The position numbers and the translations under genes were made by a program. Below the pieces are notes generated by a model, which did not search any database, was not told the DNA's origin, and saw nothing but the letters and a program-made list of their open reading frames with translations. Source: Lachnospiraceae bacterium (GTDB lineage Bacteria; Bacillota; Clostridia; Lachnospirales; Lachnospiraceae). From it: a DNA stretch of 43,882 bases. Shown here piece after piece: positions 15,756-25,216 of the stretch. Position 1 is the first letter of the stretch; each line of letters opens with the position of its first letter. The stretch is from NCBI GenBank assembly GCA_024690885.1, contig JAILOI010000038.1, positions 1-43,882 on the forward strand, in the 5' to 3' direction.

Positions 15756-16961
15756 TTATTCACCTAAGAACTTATCGTGTACTGCCTTCATTGCCACGTC
15801 TACGTCATTGACATCAATCAATACGGTAACGCGGATTTCAGAAGATGCAATCATACGGATGTTTACGCCAACACCATAAAGTGCCTCGAACATCTTCGCT
15901 GCAACGCCTGCATGTGTCTGCATACCTGCACCAACGATGGAAAGCTTTGCTACGTTCTCCTCTTCTTCAATCTTCTGGATGGTCAGACGATCCTGATTCT
16001 CCTTCAATACGCGCATTGCATCGCCTGCCTGCTCTTCACTAACGGTGAAGGAAATATCCTTGGTATCCTCACGTCCGATGGACTGCAAGATAACATCTAC
16101 ATTGATGTTGTTCTTTGCCAACAAATCAAATAACTTAAATGCAATACCAGGTTCATTCTTCAAACCAATGACTGCGATACGAACTGCCTTTTTATCTACT
16201 GCGACTCCGCTAACAAGCATACTTTCCACGTTTGCTACCTCCTTAACAACGGTACCTTCTGATTTATTTAAACTAGAGCGAACAACCAACTGAACGCCAT
16301 ACTTCTTGGCCATCTCTACGGAACGATTGTGCAATACCTTCGCTCCTAAGGTTGCCAACTCTAACATCTCATCATAAGAGATTTCCTGCATCTTACGTGC
16401 GTTTGGTACGACACGAGGGTCTGCGGTGTAAACACCGTCTACATCGGTATAAATCTCACATGCATCTGCACGAAGTGCTGCTGCCAATGCTACGGCTGTG
16501 GTATCGGATCCACCACGACCCAATGTGGTAATATCATCGAACTTGTTGATTCCCTGGAATCCGGTTACGATGACAATCTTGCCGGCATCCAACTCATTGT
16601 TGATACGCTCGGTATCGACACGCTTAAACTTTGCTGCACTGTAAGCAGAAGTGGTATGCATTGCCACCTGGAATGCATTCAAGGAAATCGCCGGCACACC
16701 CAAAGATGCCATGGCCATCGCCATATAAGATACGGACATCTGCTCTCCACAGGAAAGTAACATATCCATCTCACGCTTTGGTGCATTTGGGTTGATGTCT
16801 GCAGCCTGTGCAATCAACTCATCTGTGGTATCACCCATTGCGGATAATACAACGACTACCTTGTTTCCCTTTTTGTAATCCTCGATGCAACGATTGGCTA
16901 CATTAAAGATTCGCTCCTTGTTAGCAACAGAACTGCCGCCAAACTTCTTAACTATTAACAT
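15756..16961 (-). CDS. lysC: Aspartate kinase
   Basis: Phosphorylates aspartate, the first step toward lysine, threonine and methionine. The 401 residues hold the kinase domain from VKKFGGSSVANKERI, with TLGRGGSDTTAVALAAAL and the YTDVDGVYTADPR motif, and two ACT domains from about residue 265 (VAVIGL... and KLSIVGAGMQ), the usual allosteric unit. AGGAGG precedes the ATG by 5 bases. It is the last gene of the operon, 23 bases after hom. No lysine riboswitch or T-box was seen in front of the operon, so regulation is probably by feedback on the ACT domains. Confidence 0.96.
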   Translation of the reverse strand: MLIVKKFGGSSVANKERIFNVANRCIEDYKKGNKVVVVLSAMGDTTDELIAQAADINPNAPKREMDMLLSCGEQMSVSYMAMAMASLGVPAISLNAFQVAMHTTSAYSAAKFKRVDTERINNELDAGKIVIVTGFQGINKFDDITTLGRGGSDTTAVALAAALRADACEIYTDVDGVYTADPRVVPNARKMQEISYDEMLELATLGAKVLHNRSVEMAKKYGVQLVVRSSLNKSEGTVVKEVANVESMLVSGVAVDKKAVRIAVIGLKNEPGIAFKLFDLLAKNNINVDVILQSIGREDTKDISFTVSEEQAGDAMRVLKENQDRLTIQKIEEEENVAKLSIVGAGMQTHAGVAAKMFEALYGVGVNIRMIASSEIRVTVLIDVNDVDVAMKAVHDKFLGE

Positions 16962-16984
16962 CTTATCCTCCTAACAAAGCCTTC

Positions 16985-18181
16985 TTATGCCAGACGAATC
17001 ATCTGAAGTACATCGCCTAACTGCTTTGCCTTATCATCATATTCACGCTGTGCCATCTTGGATGTTGTAAATCCAACTTCACCCGCGATGCCTGCATCTA
17101 CATAAGAAACTGCTCCAAATGCAGCTTCCACGGTTGCCTGATCAGCAGTTGTACGTACAAAGAATTCATATTCCTGATTTCCCGGATCTGCCAAGGTTAC
17201 CTTGGATGGTTCCCAGGTAATCGGAATATTGCCATCTACATTCTTGGCAATCTCTACAATATCGCCAACCACTGCGCTGGCGGTCGGAAGCTTACCGGCT
17301 CCGCTGCCGTAGAACATTCCATCGCCCAACATATTACCATGCACATACACTGCGTTAAACACATCGTTCACGTGATACAGTGGATGGGATGGAGTCAATA
17401 AAAATGGTGCCACACGTGCATAGTAGGTATCCCCTGCTGCCTGGCTGGTTGCCAAAAGCTTAATCGCACGTCCCATCGCGTTGGCATACTTAATATCCGT
17501 TGCGGTAATCTTGTGGATTCCCTCGGTTGGAATATCGTTATAGTCTACCTGCTTGCCGCAAACCAAAGATGTTAATATTGCAATCTTACGGCAGGCATCA
17601 TAACCTTCGATGTCAGCAGTTGGATCCTTCTCTGCGTATCCCTTGTCCTGTGCTTCCTTCAGCACATCCTCAAACTCGGAGCCTTCCATCGTCATCTTGG
17701 TCATCATGTAATTGGTGGTTCCGTTGACGATTCCCTTGATTTCTTCTACCACATCGCCGGTTAAGCTCTCCTGCAATGCACGGATAATCGGAATTCCTCC
17801 ACCGACCGATGCTTCAAATAAAAATGTTACATTGTGTTCCTTGGCAATCCCAATCAGCTCAGCACCCTTGTCAGCGACCAATGCCTTGTTGGAGGTGGTG
17901 ACATGCTTGCCAGCCATCAGCATTGCTTTCACGAAGGTGTATGCCGGCTCAACGCCGCCCATGGTCTCTACAACAATTCGGACTTCCGGATCATTGACAA
18001 TATCCATGTAATCGTGAACAATCTTGCTCTCAATCGGATCACCTTTGAACTCGCGTAAATCCAAAACGCTTTTGACTTCCAGTGGCTCACCCACACGTTT
18101 TGCAATCACGTCACGGTTTACATCGAGTACTTCTACTACACCGGAACCAATGGTTCCGTATCCCATAACTGCAATCTTCAT
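16985..18181 (-). CDS. hom: Homoserine dehydrogenase
   Basis: Reduces aspartate semialdehyde to homoserine. The 398 residues begin with a Rossmann fold (MGYGTIGSGVVEVLD), then TSNKALV, the catalytic core FEASVGGGIPIIRALQESL and NGTTNYMMTKM, with GYAEKDPTADIEGYDACRK. A C-terminal ACT-like segment (FFVRTTADQ onward) is present but short. It follows the ACT-domain gene by 9 bases and precedes lysC, giving one unit for homoserine supply. Confidence 0.96.
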   Translation of the reverse strand: MKIAVMGYGTIGSGVVEVLDVNRDVIAKRVGEPLEVKSVLDLREFKGDPIESKIVHDYMDIVNDPEVRIVVETMGGVEPAYTFVKAMLMAGKHVTTSNKALVADKGAELIGIAKEHNVTFLFEASVGGGIPIIRALQESLTGDVVEEIKGIVNGTTNYMMTKMTMEGSEFEDVLKEAQDKGYAEKDPTADIEGYDACRKIAILTSLVCGKQVDYNDIPTEGIHKITATDIKYANAMGRAIKLLATSQAAGDTYYARVAPFLLTPSHPLYHVNDVFNAVYVHGNMLGDGMFYGSGAGKLPTASAVVGDIVEIAKNVDGNIPITWEPSKVTLADPGNQEYEFFVRTTADQATVEAAFGAVSYVDAGIAGEVGFTTSKMAQREYDDKAKQLGDVLQMIRLA

Positions 18182-18190
18182 TCCTTTTTC

Positions 18191-18634
18191 CTATTCCCTT
18201 GCTAAGATTTTGACATATTGAATACCTTCGAGTTCCTCGATATTCTCTATCATATCCGATACATCACCGGTCTCCGGCAGAACCTCTACCGACAACGTCA
18301 ATGATGCGATTCCGTTCACCGGAATACTTTGATGGATGGTAAGAATATTCGCACCGTACTCGGCCACGGATTTTAAAACCGCGGAGAGCAAGCCCGGTTC
18401 ATCCTCCAACTGAATCACCATGGTAATCGTCTTGCCCTTGCTATCTTCATGGAAACGAAAGATATCATCCTTATATTTGTAAAAGGAGCTCCGGCTAATC
18501 CCCACCTGATCGGTTGCTTCCTGTACGGATTGGCATCTGCCGGATTCCAGTAAACGCTTTGCCTCTACAACTTTTAAAAGTACCTCTGGTACCGCTTTCT
18601 CTTTTAATACGAAATATGAAGATTTCTCTGCCAT
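18191..18634 (-). CDS. ACT domain protein of the PheB/UPF0735 family
   Basis: A 147-residue protein with an N-terminal helix-turn-helix-like region (QEATDQVGISRSSFYKYKD, about 38-56) and a C-terminal ACT domain (VIQLEDEPGLLSAVLKSVAE onward). This pairing is typical of the PheB/UPF0735 family, often linked to hom and thr genes. It probably senses an amino acid and may control the operon it heads; the HTH part suggests DNA binding but this is inferred. GGGAG lies 6 bases before the ATG. No catalytic residues are seen. Confidence 0.88.
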   Translation of the reverse strand: MAEKSSYFVLKEKAVPEVLLKVVEAKRLLESGRCQSVQEATDQVGISRSSFYKYKDDIFRFHEDSKGKTITMVIQLEDEPGLLSAVLKSVAEYGANILTIHQSIPVNGIASLTLSVEVLPETGDVSDMIENIEELEGIQYVKILARE

Positions 18635-18734
18635 TTTATACTCCCAGACTGTGATGTGTCTTTCTCAGAAATACATCTGTCCTCACTTGGAATACTTTAT
18701 CATATTAAAATCTGTGAAGCAACCCTAAAAATAA

Positions 18735-18775
18735 GGAAAAGCTCATATTTCTATGGAACCGTAGAAATATGAGCT
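18735..18775 (-). terminator. Terminator of prfB
   Basis: A 14-bp perfect stem (18740-18753 with 18762-18775) with an 8-base loop, followed by TTTTCC on the minus strand. The stem begins within 5 bases of the prfB stop. The T-run is short but the stem is long. Confidence 0.75.
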
Positions 18776-18779
18776 GATT

Positions 18780-19916
18780 TTACTCCGCATCTTGTGTATT
18801 TCTTGCAGGGCAACCCAAAGATAACCACTTCAGGTAGCTGTTGATGAAGGAATCAATAGCTCCATCCATCACTGCGTCAACATTGCCGGTTTCTTCCCCG
18901 GTACGTAAATCTTTGACCATGGTATATGGCTGCATGACGTAGCTTCGAATCTGGTTTCCCCAGCCGATCTCAGTAATTTCTCCTCGGATGCCTTCGGCTT
19001 TTTCCTGATTCTCTTGTTGTTTCAAAAGGTACAGCTTTGCCTTCAACATCTGCATCGCTTTATCCTTGTTCATGTGCTGTGAACGTTCATTCTGACACTG
19101 CACCACAATTCCGGTGGGGAAGTGGGTAATTCGAATGGCGGAAGATGTTTTGTTGATGTGCTGTCCACCGGCTCCACTGGAGCGATATGTATCGATACGG
19201 ATATCCTCATCCCGTACTTCCACATCTAAATCTTCCTCAATATCCGGCATTACTTCGCAGGATGCAAAGGAGGTCTGACGCTTGCCGTTGGCATTGAACG
19301 GAGAAATACGTACCAAACGATGGACGCCCTTCTCTGACTTCAGATACCCATAAGCATTCTCACCGGTCACCTGGAACGTGACGGACTTAATTCCCGCTTC
19401 ATCGCCTTCCTGCATATCCAACTCTTCCACCTGGAATTCGTGATCGAGGGCCCAACGGGTGTACATACGATACAGCATCTGCGCCCAATCGCAAGCCTCC
19501 GTTCCACCGGCACCGGAATGCAAGGTGACAATGGCAGAATCCTTGTCATATTCTCCGGATAACAGGGTTTTCAAACGAATTGACTCATACGTCTTCTCAA
19601 ATTCTGCAAATGCCGCTTTGGCCTCCGCCAGAATCTCCGGATCCTCTTCTTCATTGCCCAGTTCGATATAGGCTTCAATATCATCGTATTGCTCTTCCAA
19701 ACTGCGATATACTGCCATATCGTCTTTCAGGCTTTTGAGTTCTTTGGTTTTGGCCGTAGAGCTGTTGGCATCATTCCAAAAATCCGGTGCCTCCATCTCG
19801 CGCTCCAGTTCCTGGATGCGATTGGACTTATTTTCAAGATCCAGCGCTCCGCGTACCTCTTTCAGTGGTTCCTTGTATGCCTGGAGCTGCTGCTTCATCT
19901 GATCAAGTTCAATCAA
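18780..19916 (-). CDS. prfB: Peptide chain release factor 2
   Basis: Releases finished proteins at UGA and UAA. The 378-residue protein carries the codon-recognition SPF tripeptide (205-207) and the GGQ loop in SSGAGGQHINKTSS (250-252). Translation starts at TTG 19914-19916, with AGAGG 7 bases upstream. Unlike most bacterial prfB genes, there is no programmed +1 frameshift: the RGALDLENK region (about 22-30) reads through in one frame, with CTG GAT where other species have CTT TGA C. It is the last gene of the ftsEX operon, 14 bases after the protease gene. Confidence 0.96.
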   Translation of the reverse strand: MIELDQMKQQLQAYKEPLKEVRGALDLENKSNRIQELEREMEAPDFWNDANSSTAKTKELKSLKDDMAVYRSLEEQYDDIEAYIELGNEEEDPEILAEAKAAFAEFEKTYESIRLKTLLSGEYDKDSAIVTLHSGAGGTEACDWAQMLYRMYTRWALDHEFQVEELDMQEGDEAGIKSVTFQVTGENAYGYLKSEKGVHRLVRISPFNANGKRQTSFASCEVMPDIEEDLDVEVRDEDIRIDTYRSSGAGGQHINKTSSAIRITHFPTGIVVQCQNERSQHMNKDKAMQMLKAKLYLLKQQENQEKAEGIRGEITEIGWGNQIRSYVMQPYTMVKDLRTGEETGNVDAVMDGAIDSFINSYLKWLSLGCPARNTQDAE

Positions 19917-19930
19917 CTTGTTACCTCTTT

Positions 19931-21229
19931 CTATTTCTCGATTTCTTCTGTTAATACTTCGATTGCCTTATTGATCTGATTATCAGCATGATAATCATAT
20001 TCCTCTGCTTCTTCATCGCCGGAGTACTCATACTCTAATTCCACATCCGGCTGGATGCCCTCGCCGTGGATACATACACCACTTGGGGTAAAGTAACGGG
20101 CGATGGTCAGCTTTACCGCACTTCCATCGGTCAGTGGCAATGTAACCTGTACCACGCCCTTGCCGAAGGTCTTGGTACCAATCAATGTACCGGCCTTAAA
20201 ATCATGAATGGCGCCGGCAAAAATCTCGGATGCGCTGGCAGAGTTTCCATTGGTTAATACGACCATCGGAGCATCTAATGCCTGCTTTGCATCGGAATCA
20301 TAATAAGTCCGGGTACCATCCTTCTCTTCCATATAGAGGGTGGTTCCTTCCGGAAGAATATAATCTAACATATCCGTTACCGAATCAACCATACCGCCCG
20401 GGTTATCACGTACATCAAATACGAATGCCTTGGCGCCCTGACTCTGTAAGGATGTGATGGCTTCCTCAAACTCCTTCGGGGTTCCGGTAACAAACTCACC
20501 AATCTGAACATAACCGATTTGGTCATTCAACATCAACGACTGCACGGAAGGGATATTGATTTCTTCTCTGGTCACCGAGATGGTTTCCTGCTTGCCGTCT
20601 CTCTCGTATACCAATTCCACAGATGTGCCTTTTTCTCCACGTACTCTGGCAGCAAACTCATCCGCTTCCATATCTACTGCCAATTCCCCATCGGCAGAGA
20701 TTAGGATATCTCCCTTCTTCAAGCCGGCCTTCTCTGCCGGAGAACCTTCATAGATTCTGGAAATTGATACCATACCGGTCTCCGGGTCCTTCTGTAAGCC
20801 GGCACCGATGCCTGCATAATTACCGGTAGTAGAAATCTCCAACTGTTCGTATTCCTCCGGTGAATAATAAGCAGAGTAAGGATCCTTGAGGCCGCTTACC
20901 AAGCCGGCATACACCCCTTCTCTTAAATCGTCCTCATTCACATCTTCATAATAATATTGGTCGATGATAGATGAAATAAAGTCAACCTTCTTGGCGCATT
21001 CCTCATTCACGATGGTTCCCATGGCGCTCTCCGGTTTTTGGTTACTGCGATATACAACGAAAAGAAGTAATCCGCCAATCAGCACCACAATCATGGACAA
21101 TAACACACCCACGAGAACACCCTTGGCAAAGCTTCGTCTCGGCGCTGCCGCCTCTCGTATCGGTTCCATCGGTGTAACCATGGTTGGTTGTTCACCGGAT
21201 ATTTCTTGTGTTTCAAATTCTTCGCTCAT
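19931..21229 (-). CDS. S41-family carboxy-terminal processing protease
   Basis: A 432-residue membrane-anchored protease. One helix (about 37-60) follows a cytoplasmic N terminus; the rest is outside. It has a PDZ domain (about 135-220) with AGIGAGLQ, then the S41 domain with RDNPGGMVDSV. The catalytic Ser is in NSASASE (Ser332 by family position) and the Lys in TFGKG (about 357). It follows the M23 hydrolase gene by 13 bases, the common ftsE-ftsX-M23-ctp order, so it may trim or control that wall hydrolase. GGAGAG precedes the ATG. Exact substrate unknown. Confidence 0.93.
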   Translation of the reverse strand: MSEEFETQEISGEQPTMVTPMEPIREAAAPRRSFAKGVLVGVLLSMIVVLIGGLLLFVVYRSNQKPESAMGTIVNEECAKKVDFISSIIDQYYYEDVNEDDLREGVYAGLVSGLKDPYSAYYSPEEYEQLEISTTGNYAGIGAGLQKDPETGMVSISRIYEGSPAEKAGLKKGDILISADGELAVDMEADEFAARVRGEKGTSVELVYERDGKQETISVTREEINIPSVQSLMLNDQIGYVQIGEFVTGTPKEFEEAITSLQSQGAKAFVFDVRDNPGGMVDSVTDMLDYILPEGTTLYMEEKDGTRTYYDSDAKQALDAPMVVLTNGNSASASEIFAGAIHDFKAGTLIGTKTFGKGVVQVTLPLTDGSAVKLTIARYFTPSGVCIHGEGIQPDVELEYEYSGDEEAEEYDYHADNQINKAIEVLTEEIEK

Positions 21230-21242
21230 ATCGATCTCTCTC

Positions 21243-22478
21243 CTAATTTACATAACCCCATGGATTTACATAAGACCCGTTGACGGTCACTGCAAAATGC
21301 AAGTGCGGACCGGTGGAATAACCGGTAGATCCCACTGCTGCTATGGTCTGTCCCTGGGCAACACTCTGGCCGACTGTCACATAACGTTCGCTGGCATGCA
21401 TATATACACTACAAATGACGTTGCCACTGGCGTCCTTACCATGGTTAATAACAATATAATTTCCCGCAGAATTACTATACTTGGATACGATGACCGTACC
21501 AGACTGCACCGCGATGATACCGGTTCCTGTGGGCGCCCCGATATCGATACCATTGTGATAGGTATCACTGCCGCCGGTTGGAGACACACGGGGGCCAAAA
21601 TCACTGGTGATCCGATGACTGCTGGGACATGGCCACAAAAAGCCGGACGCACTTGGGGATACTTCCTGGGTCCCATCCTGAGTGCCATCCGCCGCAGCAC
21701 TGCTTTCTGCAGCAATCGCTGCCTGGATGGCAGAAAGTACTTCAACCTGGGCATTCAACTCTTCCTGGTACTCCCGCTCCAAAGCCTCTGCGTCCGAAAG
21801 GTTTGCCGTAATGTTCTGAAGCTCCGCATCCTTGGCATTGGCTAAGACTGCCACCGCCTGCTTCTGCTCCTCTACTTCCGCCTTCACACTTTCCACTTCC
21901 TTGTAATCCGAAGCAAGTTTCTCCTTCAGATTCTTGATGTTGGAAATATTCTCATTGAACTCCTCTAACTTATTGCGGTCATAACGTTCAATGGCAGAGA
22001 TGTACTCCACCGCATTCAATACTTCCGCTAAATTGCGGGAGGAAAAAATACGATTGAGGTAAGTGGTGGTACGATTCTCATAGGTATAACGAATCCGTTC
22101 CTTCATAGATTCATACTGCACATCCGCTTCCTTCTGAGCCGCTTCCAATTCTACCTCTGCTTCCCCAATCTGGGTGTTCAATGTCTGTAGCTGGCCCTCT
22201 AATTGTGCGGCCTGAGAAGAAATCCGATTCAGCTCGGATTCTAATTCCGCCACTTTGTCCTCTGCCGCTTCCTTGGAATTCGACAGTTCCTTCACCTTCT
22301 TCTGCGCAGATTCCAGTGAGTTTTCCAGCTGGGCCTTCTTCTCCTGGGCTTCCTGCAACGAATCTCTCGTGGTCTTCGCATAAGCGACCATATGGGTCGG
22401 TACGACCAGCAAAATCATCAGCAGAATGGCCGCCTTGGTTATGAAATTTTTCTGTGATAATAATTTCATATTCTTCAT
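21243..22478 (-). CDS. Coiled-coil M23 peptidoglycan hydrolase (EnvC/PcsB-like)
   Basis: A secreted protein of about 411 residues: a signal peptide ending near AYAKTT, a long coiled coil (about 35-235, rich in Leu, Glu and Lys) and a C-terminal M23 metallopeptidase domain. The zinc ligands appear in HNGIDIG and GPHLHFAV, with YMHASERYVTVGQSVAQGQ between. By family it cleaves peptidoglycan crosslinks when activated by FtsEX, whose genes lie directly upstream. The start is uncertain: ATG 22478 and ATG 22469 both give a good signal peptide and neither has a strong ribosome site; a longer frame to 22523 would disrupt the signal peptide. Confidence 0.9.
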   Translation of the reverse strand: MKNMKLLSQKNFITKAAILLMILLVVPTHMVAYAKTTRDSLQEAQEKKAQLENSLESAQKKVKELSNSKEAAEDKVAELESELNRISSQAAQLEGQLQTLNTQIGEAEVELEAAQKEADVQYESMKERIRYTYENRTTTYLNRIFSSRNLAEVLNAVEYISAIERYDRNKLEEFNENISNIKNLKEKLASDYKEVESVKAEVEEQKQAVAVLANAKDAELQNITANLSDAEALEREYQEELNAQVEVLSAIQAAIAAESSAAADGTQDGTQEVSPSASGFLWPCPSSHRITSDFGPRVSPTGGSDTYHNGIDIGAPTGTGIIAVQSGTVIVSKYSNSAGNYIVINHGKDASGNVICSVYMHASERYVTVGQSVAQGQTIAAVGSTGYSTGPHLHFAVTVNGSYVNPWGYVN

Positions 22479-22491
22479 ATAATAATAGAGA

Positions 22492-22517
22492 GAGCCCCCG
22501 CAAGGATACAAGGGCTC
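22492..22517 (-). other. Hairpin between ftsX and the M23 hydrolase gene
   Basis: GAGCCC and GGGCTC pair around a 14-base loop, 14 bases before the first likely start codon. No T-run follows, so it is more likely an RNA-processing or translation-control hairpin than a terminator. Confidence 0.4.
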
Positions 22518-22528
22518 AAACATATGCT

Positions 22529-23437
22529 TTACACTTTTAAATGTCTCTTCAAGGTGAAACGGCTTCCAAGGAAACCGATGCCCACGCCTAAAATCAACGA
22601 TACCGGAATCAAGAAGTGGAACACTTCCTTGACCGGAACGAAGGAAAACAAATTGGACAACGCATCAAACTTCTCTGCCACATAGGTTAAGATTCGCTGA
22701 TACAGAATAAATAACAGAATCAACGGAATCACAGATCCGATCAATCCGATGGTCACACCCTCTACGACGAACGGTGCACGAACAAAAGAGTCCTTGGCAC
22801 CAATCAGTTTCATAATCGCGATTTCTTCCTTACGAACGGAAATACCTACAGTGATGGTGTTACTAATCAAGAAGGCAGCTACCGCAATTAAGATTGCAAT
22901 AACACCGAAGGAAATATATTTAATCAGTCGATTGAAATCTGTCAAGGTATTCGCTGCCACATCCGAGTAGTGAACTTCACGAACACCATCTAACTTCTCA
23001 AGGTAAGCCACCAGACTATCCTGCATGGAAACATCATTCAAATAGATGGAATAACTAGCGCTATCTGCCAGCGGGTTATCATCCGCAAATACGGCTGCAG
23101 CTTCCTCATCTCCGTTAAAGTAATCCATCTTGTAAGATTCCCAAGCTTCTTCGGCAGAAATAAATTCATACTTGGCAACCTCGGAGCGAGCAGAAATTGC
23201 TTCTCCAATCGCTTGAATCTGTTCCTCCGATGCATCTGCATTGAACAACACCGTAACGGCAACGCCCTCTTCCGCATTGCGCACCATAGATTCAAAGTTC
23301 ACACCGATGGAATAGAAAACGCCAAGCAAAAAGATGCAGGCTGTCATTGTCGCGATGGACGCCAGTGAGAACATCTTGTTCTTCCAGATGTTCACAATTC
23401 CCTGATGGAAATTATAAGATAATGTACTTAGTCTCAT
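22529..23437 (-). CDS. ftsX: Cell division protein FtsX
   Basis: Integral membrane partner of FtsE. The 302 residues show one N-terminal helix (about 25-46), a large outer domain (50-170) and three C-terminal helices, the FtsX fold, with AFLISNTITVGISVRKEEIAIMKLIGA as the conserved cytoplasmic segment (positions about 187-215). FtsEX couples ATP use in the cell to activation of the M23 hydrolase encoded next. Its ATG overlaps the ftsE stop (TAATG). Confidence 0.95.
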   Translation of the reverse strand: MRLSTLSYNFHQGIVNIWKNKMFSLASIATMTACIFLLGVFYSIGVNFESMVRNAEEGVAVTVLFNADASEEQIQAIGEAISARSEVAKYEFISAEEAWESYKMDYFNGDEEAAAVFADDNPLADSASYSIYLNDVSMQDSLVAYLEKLDGVREVHYSDVAANTLTDFNRLIKYISFGVIAILIAVAAFLISNTITVGISVRKEEIAIMKLIGAKDSFVRAPFVVEGVTIGLIGSVIPLILLFILYQRILTYVAEKFDALSNLFSFVPVKEVFHFLIPVSLILGVGIGFLGSRFTLKRHLKV

Positions 23438-24111
23438 TAGATTTCCTCTCCTCCCTGATCGTCCACGACCACACCCTTCTTAATGGTGATGACACGCTTA
23501 TTCATGGTTTTGATGAAATCCATATTATGAGTAACAACCACGACAGTGGTTCCACGCTGATTAATCTCATCCAGCAGTTTCATAATTTCCCAAGCATTCC
23601 GGTTATCCAAGTTACCGGTTGGCTCATCGGCAAGAAGAATCTTCGGTTCGTTCACCAACGCTCTTGCAATTGCCACACGCTGCTGCTCTCCACCGGAAAG
23701 CTGGCGGGGCAATGCACGATACTTAGCAGCCAAACCAACCAAGGAAAGGATGGTCGGCACCTTGCGCTTAATATCCTTCTTCGGAGACTCCACGACCCGC
23801 ATTGCAAATGCAACATTCTCATATACGTTACGATCCTGCAACAAGCGGAAGTTCTGGAATACAACACCCACATTACGGCGATATCTCGGAATCTGGCGAC
23901 GATTGATTTTCTCCAAATCCTTGCCGCCCACGATAATCTTGCCATGGGTTGGATTTAATTCTTTCAATAATAATTTGATTAGAGTGGACTTTCCGGATCC
24001 ACTGTCACCGACGATGAATACAAATTCACCCGGAGCAATATGAAGGCTGACGTCTGTAACTGCCTGAACACCAGCTTCGTAAGTCTTGCTTACATGCTCT
24101 AATCTGATCAT
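23437..24111 (-). CDS. ftsE: Cell division ATP-binding protein FtsE
   Basis: A 224-residue ABC ATPase. Walker A is GDSGSGKST, the signature motif LSGGEQQR, Walker [11 protein letters not shown] and the switch His in [10 protein letters not shown]. It starts [18 protein letters not shown], the usual FtsE N terminus. It lies 16 bases after the CdaR-like regulator gene and overlaps ftsX by one base. Confidence 0.96.
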   Translation of the reverse strand: MIRLEHVSKTYEAGVQAVTDVSLHIAPGEFVFIVGDSGSGKSTLIKLLLKELNPTHGKIIVGGKDLEKINRRQIPRYRRNVGVVFQNFRLLQDRNVYENVAFAMRVVESPKKDIKRKVPTILSLVGLAAKYRALPRQLSGGEQQRVAIARALVNEPKILLADEPTGNLDNRNAWEIMKLLDEINQRGTTVVVVTHNMDFIKTMNKRVITIKKGVVVDDQGGEEI

Positions 24112-24127
24112 AAAACAAATGCCTTTC

Positions 24128-25216
24128 TTAGAAGTTTTGGTCTCCCATGTATTTCATGTACTCAACTACCATCAATGCAATCTTGAAGGTAATGGCATCT
24201 TCAAAGGTACGCAGGTCCAGGCCTGTGCTCTTCTGGATTTTGTCCAGACGATAAACCAAAGTATTTCTGTGAATATATAACTGACGTGAGGTCTCGGAAA
24301 CATTCAAGCTGTTCTCAAAGAACTTATTAATCGTAACCAAGGTTTCCTCGTCGAATTCCTCCGGAGATCTCTTCTCGAAAATCTCCTGAATAAACATCTT
24401 ACAAAGGGGAATCGGCAACTGATAAATCAAACGGCCGATACCTAACACGGAGTATGCAATGACATTCTTCTCCTGGAAGAAAATCTTACCAACATCTAAT
24501 GCCATAGCTGCTTCCTTATAGGAACGGGAGACTTCCTTAATCTCATTGACGATGGTTCCGTAGGATACACGCACCTGGCCCTCGCCACGATCGGAGAACG
24601 CATCTACGATTACCCGGGCAGTCTTCTCGATATCCTCGTAATTATCATTCTCCCCAACTTCCTTCACAACGATGATGTTCTGCTCATCTACCGCAGTTAC
24701 GAAGTTCTTGGATTTACCACCGAAGATGCTGCGTACACGATCGATTTCGTCTCCGTCCTTACCGGTTCCGGTTTCCACAATCATAACCACACGCTTCGCA
24801 TCGATATCCACGTGCAATTTCTTCGCACGATTGTAGATATCCACCAAAAGCAAGTTATCCAACAAGAGGTTTTTGATGAAGTTATCTCGATCAAAGCGTT
24901 CCTTGTAAGCAACCAGAAGTTCCCGAATCTGGAAGGCAGCAACCTTGCCGATAACGGTAGATTCTTCTCCCTCACCCTTAGATAACAGAACAAACTCCGG
25001 CTGCAAATCATCGAAGATCTTATATAGCTGACATCCGAATACCACTTGGCTCTCTGCAGGAGATGTTGCAAAATCCACCACAGGTTTTACATACTCCGCA
25101 GGTTCAGGAATTGTAGAAGCTAATACATCTCCATCCAGATCATAAACCGCAAATCCTACTTTTGTAATCTGCGCCAAACCATCAATGGTCTTCTGTAATA
25201 TCTGGTTTGAAATCAT
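24128..25216 (-). CDS. CdaR/PucR-type transcriptional regulator
   Basis: A 362-residue regulator. The C terminus holds the PucR-family helix-turn-helix (SRQLYIHRNTLVYRLDKIQ and LDLRTFEDAITFKIAL, about 309-350). A sugar-diacid-recognition-like N-terminal domain (about 1-130) and a GGDEF-like middle region (VRVSYGTIVNEIKEVSRSYKEA) precede it, as in CdaR proteins. It lies immediately upstream of ftsE, so it may control the division operon; the ligand is unknown. GGGAGG is placed before the ATG. Upstream is the long gene-free stretch with DnaA boxes. Confidence 0.88.
   Translation of the reverse strand: MISNQILQKTIDGLAQITKVGFAVYDLDGDVLASTIPEPAEYVKPVVDFATSPAESQVVFGCQLYKIFDDLQPEFVLLSKGEGEESTVIGKVAAFQIRELLVAYKERFDRDNFIKNLLLDNLLLVDIYNRAKKLHVDIDAKRVVMIVETGTGKDGDEIDRVRSIFGGKSKNFVTAVDEQNIIVVKEVGENDNYEDIEKTARVIVDAFSDRGEGQVRVSYGTIVNEIKEVSRSYKEAAMALDVGKIFFQEKNVIAYSVLGIGRLIYQLPIPLCKMFIQEIFEKRSPEEFDEETLVTINKFFENSLNVSETSRQLYIHRNTLVYRLDKIQKSTGLDLRTFEDAITFKIALMVVEYMKYMGDQNF

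Noticed and set aside
18635-18780. Lysine riboswitch or T-box before the ACT-protein/hom/lysC operon
   Set aside because: The upstream gap is only about 145 bases, part of it a terminator of prfB-side sequence, and no riboswitch or T-box core was found.
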